Positions 8,888 to 15,334 of a stretch of DNA of 24,775 nt are shown in pieces. Each line of letters begins with the position of its first letter. Position 1 is the stretch's first letter. The notes below the pieces were generated by a model. It worked only from the letters and a program-made list of their open reading frames with translations. It ran no database searches and was not told the DNA's origin. This DNA is from an uncultured Clostridia bacterium. Its GTDB lineage: Bacteria; Bacillota; Clostridia; Oscillospirales; Oscillospiraceae. Both the position numbers and the translations under genes were made by a program. Where the stretch lies: NCBI GenBank assembly GCA_947177005.1, contig CAMWSZ010000006.1:1-24775 (forward strand). The letters are read 5' to 3'.

Positions 8888-9928
8888 ATGAGTGCCACGC
8901 AGGAATATCTGAACCTGTGCTGCGAGGAGCAGTGGAGGAAGGGGAAGTTTTTCCGGACACAGTGCCGCGGAGACGCCATCTGCCTGACGCCGGGCGAGCA
9001 TCTGGGCCGGTACGAGCTGTTCCCGGTGGACAGCGGGGAATCCGGCTTTGTCTGGAGCCGCCTGAAACTGGAGGCAGTTCTCCCGCGGGACGCCGCGGTG
9101 CAGGTCTGCGCTGTGGCCGGAGACAGCCCGGTACGGGAGGAGGCGTTCGGCCCTCCCTGCGGCGCAGGGACCGACATCTATCTGGGTGTTGCCGGACGGT
9201 ATCTGTGGCTGGCCCTGGAGCTGACCGGCGCGGGGGAAGAAAGCCCGCTTATCCGGCGGATTTCGATCCGTATGTCCGGGGACCATATGGTGGACTATCT
9301 GCCCGCCATCTACCGGGAACAGGATTTTACTTACCGTTTTTTGTCGGTTTTTAATAGTATGTTTCAGGATATGGAGGATGTGATCGACTGTCTGCCCCGG
9401 CTGCTGAGCCCGGGCAGCGCACCGCCGGAGATGCTGGACCTGCTGGCCGAGTGGCTGTGCGCGGACCCCTGGGACAGCCGGGAGGACCTGCGGGAACGGC
9501 TGCCGCATATCCTGGAGGAATATGAGATGATGTACACTGTGGAGGGGGTCAGAGCCAGCGCGGCGCGTCTGACCGGACGGGAGGCGCGGATTATTGAGCA
9601 TTTTTCCGTGGATCCCAACGACCCGTCGTGCCGGAATCCGGATCTGTACCGGCGGCTGTACGGGGACGACCCCTACCGTTTTTTCCTTCTGCTGGAGGAG
9701 GATACTTTTGCGGACCGGGACAGTATGGAGCTGTTTCTGGACCGCATGGAGGACCGCATCCCGGCGGGAACCGGACTGGAGCTGGTCCTGCTGAAAAACC
9801 GGGTCCAGCTGGATTGGCATACTTATCTGGGAATCAACTCCAGGGTGGGCGGCTATATCCCGGCCGCCATCGACGAGAGAGTGACCATCCACTACGATAC
9901 GACGATCGGAGGAGCAGAGCATGAGTAA
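8888..9928 (+). CDS. Phage tail protein I-like baseplate component (TIGR02242 type)
   Basis: The 346-residue protein has a beta-rich N-terminal part (about 1-130) and then a region that reads like the P2 gpI / TIGR02242 phage tail domain at about 137-245: YLPAIYREQDFTYRFLSVFN, DMEDVIDCLPRLLSP, LDLLAEWLCADPWD and YTVEGVRASAARLTGREARI. Proteins of this type link wedge proteins to fibres or the outer baseplate. AAGGGAG at 8874-8880 precedes ATG 8888. The 3' end overlaps the next start by 8 bp (9921-9928), indicating tight coupling. No long fibre repeat or receptor-binding domain is apparent. Confidence 0.85.
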   Translation: MSATQEYLNLCCEEQWRKGKFFRTQCRGDAICLTPGEHLGRYELFPVDSGESGFVWSRLKLEAVLPRDAAVQVCAVAGDSPVREEAFGPPCGAGTDIYLGVAGRYLWLALELTGAGEESPLIRRISIRMSGDHMVDYLPAIYREQDFTYRFLSVFNSMFQDMEDVIDCLPRLLSPGSAPPEMLDLLAEWLCADPWDSREDLRERLPHILEEYEMMYTVEGVRASAARLTGREARIIEHFSVDPNDPSCRNPDLYRRLYGDDPYRFFLLLEEDTFADRDSMELFLDRMEDRIPAGTGLELVLLKNRVQLDWHTYLGINSRVGGYIPAAIDERVTIHYDTTIGGAEHE

Positions 9929-11690
9929 CGCGGACTTTTTCCCTATTGAGCGAAACCGGTATTTTTACGGCAAGCTGCTGACAGTCCGGGATTTTGAGAT
10001 AGAACAGCGCTACACGCGGCAGAAGAGCCAGCTGCTCAACCGGCTGCGCTTTGGCGCGGGCGTGGTGTGCGGTCTGGGCGTCACGGCCGTGGACGATACC
10101 ACGCTGCTGATTGAGAGCGGCATGGCCCTGGACTATCGGGGCCGGATGGTGGTGCTGGAGGAGCCGGCCCTGCGCAAGCTGCAAATGCTGGAGGGTCAGG
10201 AGGAAATCCAAGACCGTCCGGCGGCCTATCTGTGCCTGCGCTACGACGAAACCGACTTGGAGCCGGTGAACGCCGTGGGTGTGGACGCCGGAGAGAGCCG
10301 GCAGTTCAATATGACCCGCGAGGGCTGCCGGCTGTACCTCACCGCCCAGCCCCCGGAGTACAGGAGCCTGCTGGAAGCCCAGGGACTGGCGAATATCTGC
10401 CAGCTCTATTCCAGCCAGGAGCTGACGCTGGTACTGTCGGTCCCGGAAGCGGTGTGTGCCGGGGAAGAATTTTCCATACAGGTGCTGGTGGTAAAGAACG
10501 AAAAGACGCCGCCGGTGCATTTCCGTCTGGAGGGGGAGTGCGTTTTCGCCGAGAGCGAGAACGGACGGCTGGCGCTGGAATTCCGGGAGAGCCCGGAGGA
10601 GAAGCGCCGGGTTTATACGGCGTCGTTCCAGGTGAAGGCCCGGCAGATCAGCGAAATGGACAGCCAGCTGTTCCCCTCCAACGGGGAGCTGGATCTGGAA
10701 CTGGGCAGCCATCACTATAAGAATTATATTGAGGTGGACGCAAAATGCCGTCTGTGCCGGAATCAGGAGCAGCTGAACGCATATATCCGTTCCCTGGACA
10801 GTCTGGACCGGCGTCTGCGGGGGCGGGACCTGCCGGTCTATCTGGCCAAGCTGGAGCTGATTAGTTCCTCCGGCAGTATGTTCCTGGCGTCGGTGACCAA
10901 TCTGCCCTTCCGGCAGTCTATGGATAAAAAAAGCGGCGGCAGCAGCGGCGGTCTGGAGACCGTGACCACCTCGGTACGCAGCCTGGAGTACTGGCAGAAG
11001 CCGGATGTAAAGACGGTCTATCAGCCGTCGGCCGGCAGCCTGCACTTTGATTTTGGTATCCCGGCTCCGGAGCAGTACGACTACGCCGTGGCCCACGGGA
11101 CCGTGGAGATGACCATGCCCGGCGGCCTGCGGGTGAACAGCCGGGTGTATTCCGAAGAGATCGCCCACGGCCTGGGGCCCGGCGCGGTGGATGTGCGGCT
11201 GAGCCTGGAGTTCCCGGACGAGGAGGGCGAGACAGCCCTTGTCTACGGTAACGCCGAGGTTTTCCGGAACAAAAAATCCCCGGAAGCCGTTCCTTGGGCG
11301 GAAGCGGCGGCGGTGGTCTACCCCCAGCGGGGGACCATGCGCATCGGCTTGTGGCTCCACGACATGGTGGAGGGCAACCGGCTGACCGTCCACTATTTTG
11401 CCCAGAAGCCGGAGCGGGATACCAGCCGGATTTTGGCCCAGAGGAAAATCAGCCTGACGGTGACGCCGGAGTTTGCACGGGTCAGCTGCGGCGGGAGCCT
11501 TCAGTTCCAGGGCGAAATCACCGGCAGCGAGGACCGGCAGATTCACTGGAGCATCCGGGAGGAGAACGGCGGCGCCATCGACCGCAACGGCATTTACCGT
11601 GCGCCGGAGCTGCCCGGTACTTACGAGATCATTGCCACAGCGAATGTGGACGAGTCGCTTCATGCCAGCGCGTTTGTGATTGTGGAATAA
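9921..11690 (+). CDS. CIS baseplate-associated protein with C-terminal Ig-like domain
   Basis: The 589-residue protein begins with a conserved-looking block (FFPIERNRYFYGKLLTVRDF, LLNRLRFGAGVVCGLGV, ESGMALDYRGRMVVL) that I recall from CIS-linked proteins of otherwise unknown function. The middle is beta-rich with few landmarks. The last 75 residues or so (from about 513, VTPEFARVSCGGSLQFQGEI to a terminal FVIVE) have the strand pattern of a bacterial Ig-like (Big-type) domain, with NGIYRAPELPGTYEIIATA as a hallmark. GGAGGAG (9908-9914) precedes ATG 9921. It occupies the place of the fibre gene (Pvc13) and could be a short tip or foot protein, but it lacks fibre repeats. No signal peptide is present. 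Exact role unknown. Confidence 0.75.
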   Translation: MSNADFFPIERNRYFYGKLLTVRDFEIEQRYTRQKSQLLNRLRFGAGVVCGLGVTAVDDTTLLIESGMALDYRGRMVVLEEPALRKLQMLEGQEEIQDRPAAYLCLRYDETDLEPVNAVGVDAGESRQFNMTREGCRLYLTAQPPEYRSLLEAQGLANICQLYSSQELTLVLSVPEAVCAGEEFSIQVLVVKNEKTPPVHFRLEGECVFAESENGRLALEFRESPEEKRRVYTASFQVKARQISEMDSQLFPSNGELDLELGSHHYKNYIEVDAKCRLCRNQEQLNAYIRSLDSLDRRLRGRDLPVYLAKLELISSSGSMFLASVTNLPFRQSMDKKSGGSSGGLETVTTSVRSLEYWQKPDVKTVYQPSAGSLHFDFGIPAPEQYDYAVAHGTVEMTMPGGLRVNSRVYSEEIAHGLGPGAVDVRLSLEFPDEEGETALVYGNAEVFRNKKSPEAVPWAEAAAVVYPQRGTMRIGLWLHDMVEGNRLTVHYFAQKPERDTSRILAQRKISLTVTPEFARVSCGGSLQFQGEITGSEDRQIHWSIREENGGAIDRNGIYRAPELPGTYEIIATANVDESLHASAFVIVE

Positions 11691-12464
11691 ATGAAAATGA
11701 GCGGAGAGGAGAGGGATTCCTTGGAAGGCATTCTGATTCGGGAGCGCTATAAAGTCGTTCGGGTACTGTGGTGTGCCGGAAGCTACGCTGCCGTAGAGGC
11801 GGTGGATATTCAGGAGCGGGAAACCCCCTCCTTTCTGATTAACCTGTATGAAGGGGAACTGCTTCACCGTTACGGTGAAATTTATCAGCGGATGCAGGAC
11901 TGTCCCGCGTTCTGCGGTATGTTCCTGGAGGCCGGGACGATGGCCGCCATTTTTCATCTCCCCGGACCGGGAGAGCCTATTGACGAGCTTTTTTACCGGG
12001 GAGACGAGTGGAGCTGGGAGGCGCGTTTGAACGCGGCGTCGAGGGTGATGCACCTGGCGCTGACAATGGCGTCCCTGCCGCCGGAGGTGGGCTGCGCCGC
12101 GCTGCAGTCCGACAATCTGCTGTTGGACCCTGTTGAAGGCGCGGCCAACGCCCGGTTCCTGATCCGTCCAATGGCGGAGATGACGCCCCGTGAGCTGGCC
12201 CTGACGGCGGGCGATCAGCTGAAAAAACTGCTGCCCCGGCGGTGGTCCTCCTGCGACCGGCAGATCGGGCTGCTGGACCGGTTGGAGCTGGGCGAGTTCC
12301 CCTCCATCGTGCCCATGTACGCATGGTGGCGCGGGGAGGAGGAGCTGATGCGGGAGGAGCTGGAGATTCTGGCGAAAAAAAATTTTGTTTCCCGCTTTTT
12401 TATCCTCCTGTGGAAGAACATGAAACGGGCGTTCAGAGCGGGCTGTAGGAGGACATGGCAATGA
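11691..12464 (+). CDS. Degenerate protein-kinase-like protein (probable pseudokinase)
   Basis: The 257-residue frame has the layout of a small Ser/Thr kinase fold without its catalytic residues. ILIRERYKVVRVLWCAGSYA resembles beta1 and the glycine loop; SFLINLYE stands where VAIK should give the ATP-binding Lys; FHLPGPGEPIDELF resembles the hinge; WSWEARLNAASRVMHLALTM resembles helix E; VGCAALQSDNLLLDP aligns with HRDLKPDNILLDP but lacks His-Arg-Asp; ARFLIRPM replaces the DFG strand. The C-terminus is basic and hydrophobic (FVSRFFILLWKNMKRAFRAG) and could lie on a membrane. ATG 11691 directly follows the previous stop with no clear Shine-Dalgarno, whereas TTG 11721, in frame, has a good one; the latter start would begin at the kinase-like fold. 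The fold call is an inference from pattern and needs profile or structure comparison. Confidence 0.65.
   Translation: MKMSGEERDSLEGILIRERYKVVRVLWCAGSYAAVEAVDIQERETPSFLINLYEGELLHRYGEIYQRMQDCPAFCGMFLEAGTMAAIFHLPGPGEPIDELFYRGDEWSWEARLNAASRVMHLALTMASLPPEVGCAALQSDNLLLDPVEGAANARFLIRPMAEMTPRELALTAGDQLKKLLPRRWSSCDRQIGLLDRLELGEFPSIVPMYAWWRGEEELMREELEILAKKNFVSRFFILLWKNMKRAFRAGCRRTWQ
11705..11715 (+). promoter_or_regulatory. Ribosome binding site for alternative TTG start at 11721
   Basis: AGAGGAGAGGG lies 5 nt before an in-frame TTG at 11721. The upstream ATG codons at 11691 and 11697 have no purine-rich site, so translation may begin at 11721, unless the abutting TAA-ATG allows reinitiation. Confidence 0.45.
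12447..12452 (+). promoter_or_regulatory. Ribosome binding site fixing the cyclase-like gene start
   Basis: AGGAGG is 8 nt before ATG 12461 but only 2 nt before the in-frame ATG 12455. ATG 12461 also forms the ATGA overlap used at other junctions in this cluster, so 12461 is preferred. Confidence 0.6.
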
Positions 12465-15049
12465 GAGTGCGAAAAGGACTGGCGTTTCTGGTGATATTAA
12501 TTTACATAACCTGTGCGGGACTGCTGCTGTTTCGCCCTGTGGAGGACAGCCTGTCCATTCTGCGCAATGGCTATGGTATCCGCCGTTATGAGGCGGTGGG
12601 CATGGGCGAAAACGGCGAAATGGCGCTGGTCAGCCGGAAGAATGGAAGACTCCGGGTGACGTTCGGCACCCTGCAGGGAGAGCGGCTGGCGCAGTGGAGC
12701 GTCCGTATCCCGGCAGGTATCGCGCGGGGCACACTGGCGCAGCTGTACCCGGTGGGAAAACGTACGGCATTTCTGGCGGTCTATGAGGACGGCGAGGAGA
12801 ACTGGGAAGCACTGACGGTATACCGGATTGTCCTTAACAAGGAGCCGGAAGCGATGCTGCGCATTCCCTGCCAGGGGGATAGCGCCGCCCAGCGCCGGGA
12901 CAGTGTGCGGATTTCCACATTCTCCCGCAGCGGCAACGAGATATGCTTCGCCGTGATTCGCCCGAACGGAATGGTGCAGGGCTATGCCTGCCAGGAGAAA
13001 AGCGGCGGCGTGGAGGAACGAGGGCAGCTGTTCGCTCCGGAGGCCCTGACGGCGGCGGTACTGCCGGACGGTTCCCTGGCCGCGGGCGGCGCGGGCTTTC
13101 TGACGCTGGACAAAGAGACGGCGGAGCTGCCCGAACAGAATGTAACCTATCTGACACGGGCCGGAGCGGGTCTATTTTACATAGACAGTGCCGGTCTTGA
13201 AGTGTTTTACAGCGATTTGACCGGGAACGGTGTGCGTGCGGCCGCCCGGCTGGGCGTCAATACGGCGCTGGAGGATGTGACCGGTCTGGCCCTGACAGAC
13301 CAGGGCGGCGTACTGTTGCTGCTGGGCGGCTGCCGGCTGGTGCTGGATCAGGGGACAAGCAGCGTGGACCTGACCGGAATGCTCTATCAAAGCAGCGGCG
13401 GAAGTTTTCTGCTGCTGCTGGGGACCGCTCTGGTGATACTGCTGCTGTCGGCGCTGATCTGGTACGGTCTGGAGGGCCGCGGTACGGGACAGCTCTCCAT
13501 GGCGGTGCGCTGGGGCGGCATACTGCTGGCCGGCGGGCTGACGGCGGTGGTGCTGCTGCTGACGCTTGTTATCCGGCCCGCACAGGAGAAAAACCATCGG
13601 TCCATTGCGGAAAACGCGCTGGCCGGCGCAGTGCGTCTGGCGGCGCCGCAGTGGGAGGGAGACGCCGCCCGGCTGACCCATTCCCTGACATGGGCGCTGG
13701 ACCGGACTGCCACAGGCCAGTATCGGGACGTGACCGTCCGCGCCTATCTGCCCAGCGGCGGCGGATGGGTTCTCGAAACCCCGGCTCTGGGGATGCCCGC
13801 AGGCAGCCGGGGTGAGCTGACAGGCCATTTTTCCTCCGAACTGGCCAGAATGGCCCAGGAGGAGGGAGCGGCCTCCCGTGTGGAGAACGGACGGTTTGAG
13901 CTGTATCTGCGCGGAAATTTGGGCTTGCTTGTGCTGTCGGTGGACGACAGTACGCTGGCAGGCTGGATGAGCCATGAGGAGAGCGTACAGGAGGCCGCCC
14001 TGCTGGCGGGAATCGCTCTGCTGGTGCTGCTGGGGATTGTGAATCTGGCAGTGATTGCGTGGCGTATGCGCAGTCTGTCCGGCGGTATGGAGCAGCTGGC
14101 GGAGGGGAACTACAAAGCCCAGACCGTCATCCGCTCCGGCGACGAGCTGGAGGGCTTGTCCTCCTCCCTGAACAGTCTGGCCAGTGCGATGGACCAGCAG
14201 GAACAAAAACGGGAGGAGCTGACCAGAGCCTACCGGCGGTTCGTACCGGAACGGGTGCTGGATTTGCTGGGCAAGCAGTCCATTCTGGAGGTGGACAAGA
14301 GTACGCTGGCAACCCGCAGGATGGCGGTAATGAGGGTGGCGTTCAGCTTCCCGGCGCAGGTGTACGACACCCGGATGCGGGAATTCTTTGACAGTGTTAA
14401 CCAGGTGATTGAGCGCACGGGAGGGGTCGTATCAAGGATGGGCGGAACGGTGTTTAACTTCGCTTACAATGGGTATGACGTGGTGCTGGAGGGCAACGAG
14501 GCCCAAGCGGTCAGTATGGCGGTGGCGGTGCGGCAGGAGGTGCTGTCCCTCAATGAGTCCCGGGACATGGCCGGACTGCCGGTGGTCACTCTGTCCATTG
14601 CGCTGGATATGGGGGATGTGATGTTCGGAATCGTGGGCGACGGAAACCAGATGGAGCCGACCACCCTCTCCACCAGCTTTACCACGGTCAGGCGGCTGAT
14701 TCAGCTGTGCAAGCGCCTGGACGCGGGTATTTTGTGTACGGAGAGCATGATTGCCGGGGCCGGGGACTACGGCAGCCGCTATATGGGCCGCAGCGGGCAG
14801 GGAGAGCAGAGCGTCCGGGTGTACGAGATTTTCGAGGGCGACGCCTACAATGTCCGGCGGCTGAAGGAATCCACGGTGGGCGAGTTTACACAGGCCGTCT
14901 ACGCGCTGTACAGCCAGGATTACCCCGCCGCCAAGCGAACTTTCCTGGAGCTGGTCCATAACGGCCAGGAGGACGGCGGCGCACGCTACTACCTCTATCT
15001 GTCCGACCGGCTGGAGAAGGGGAGCAGCGAGAACATCAGCCTAGATTAA
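12461..15049 (+). CDS. Membrane HAMP / class III cyclase-like protein lacking catalytic residues
   Basis: About 862 residues. Four hydrophobic helices are visible at roughly 7-24, 313-336, 347-373 and 511-536, giving an outside domain of about 290 residues (beta-rich, propeller-like look), a second outside domain of about 137 residues, and a cytoplasmic C-terminal half. A HAMP linker (MEQLAEGNYKAQTVIRSGDE, about 539-588) leads to YRRFVPERVLDLLG, the usual lead-in of adenylate/guanylate cyclases. In the cyclase fold the first metal-binding Asp (family LFxDIRGF) is replaced in MAVMRVAFSF (Ala near 627), the second (family GDA) is replaced in MGGTVFNF (Gly near 662), and the catalytic Asn position in the family pattern NLAARL reads TTVRRL. 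The last 65 residues resemble the helical repeat tail of such cyclases. It is probably a sensor or scaffold rather than an enzyme. It overlaps the kinase-like gene upstream. Confidence 0.8.
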   Translation: MRVRKGLAFLVILIYITCAGLLLFRPVEDSLSILRNGYGIRRYEAVGMGENGEMALVSRKNGRLRVTFGTLQGERLAQWSVRIPAGIARGTLAQLYPVGKRTAFLAVYEDGEENWEALTVYRIVLNKEPEAMLRIPCQGDSAAQRRDSVRISTFSRSGNEICFAVIRPNGMVQGYACQEKSGGVEERGQLFAPEALTAAVLPDGSLAAGGAGFLTLDKETAELPEQNVTYLTRAGAGLFYIDSAGLEVFYSDLTGNGVRAAARLGVNTALEDVTGLALTDQGGVLLLLGGCRLVLDQGTSSVDLTGMLYQSSGGSFLLLLGTALVILLLSALIWYGLEGRGTGQLSMAVRWGGILLAGGLTAVVLLLTLVIRPAQEKNHRSIAENALAGAVRLAAPQWEGDAARLTHSLTWALDRTATGQYRDVTVRAYLPSGGGWVLETPALGMPAGSRGELTGHFSSELARMAQEEGAASRVENGRFELYLRGNLGLLVLSVDDSTLAGWMSHEESVQEAALLAGIALLVLLGIVNLAVIAWRMRSLSGGMEQLAEGNYKAQTVIRSGDELEGLSSSLNSLASAMDQQEQKREELTRAYRRFVPERVLDLLGKQSILEVDKSTLATRRMAVMRVAFSFPAQVYDTRMREFFDSVNQVIERTGGVVSRMGGTVFNFAYNGYDVVLEGNEAQAVSMAVAVRQEVLSLNESRDMAGLPVVTLSIALDMGDVMFGIVGDGNQMEPTTLSTSFTTVRRLIQLCKRLDAGILCTESMIAGAGDYGSRYMGRSGQGEQSVRVYEIFEGDAYNVRRLKESTVGEFTQAVYALYSQDYPAAKRTFLELVHNGQEDGGARYYLYLSDRLEKGSSENISLD

Positions 15050-15079
15050 CCCGCGCTTTGCAGGAAGGAGGCAGACACG

Positions 15080-15322
15080 ATGACTTTATTGCAGCAGGTG
15101 GAGCAGATGACAGCCCAGGAATTTCCGGAAATGCCGGAGGAGGAACTGGAGGAGCTGTATTGCTTCGACGGATACCGGCGGCGTTCGCCGGTGCAGCCCT
15201 ACCGTACGCCGCCGGATTACTGGCGGAGGCCGGTACTCCGGGCGGTGCTGGCGGTGCTGTTTGTTCTGCTTCTGGCAACGGCGGCCTGGGGACTATATCA
15301 CAGCGGATTACTGCGTTATTAG
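15080..15322 (+). CDS. Small single-pass membrane protein
   Basis: This 80-residue protein has an acidic N-terminal half (FPEMPEEELEELYCFDGY), a basic Pro/Arg-rich linker (YRRRSPVQPYRTPPDYWRRP) and one hydrophobic helix at about 53-73 (LRAVLAVLFVLLLATAAWGL) close to the C-terminus. The positive-inside pattern suggests that the N-terminal part is cytoplasmic. AAGGAGG (15065-15071) precedes ATG 15080 by 8 nt, and the next gene begins 12 bp after its stop, so it is a real member of the operon. No family is recognised. Its place between two larger membrane proteins suggests a subunit or linker of a membrane assembly that binds the CIS, but this is inference. Confidence 0.8.
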   Translation: MTLLQQVEQMTAQEFPEMPEEELEELYCFDGYRRRSPVQPYRTPPDYWRRPVLRAVLAVLFVLLLATAAWGLYHSGLLRY

Positions 15323-15334
15323 GGGGAGTAAACC

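Noticed and set aside
8335..9354. 339-codon frame on the plus strand
   Set aside because: It overlaps the second J-like gene and the gpI-like gene in another frame; its Gly/Ala/Arg-rich translation is typical of a shadow frame in GC-rich DNA.
8177..9922. 581-codon open frame on the minus strand
   Set aside because: It is opposite two well-supported baseplate genes, has a low-complexity His/Gln/Pro/Arg-rich translation and no domain pattern.
9834..12461. 875-codon open frame on the minus strand
   Set aside because: It lies opposite the 9921 and 11691 genes, which have ribosome sites, coupling and recognisable domains. The high GC content removes stops on the opposite strand, and the translation shows no family pattern.
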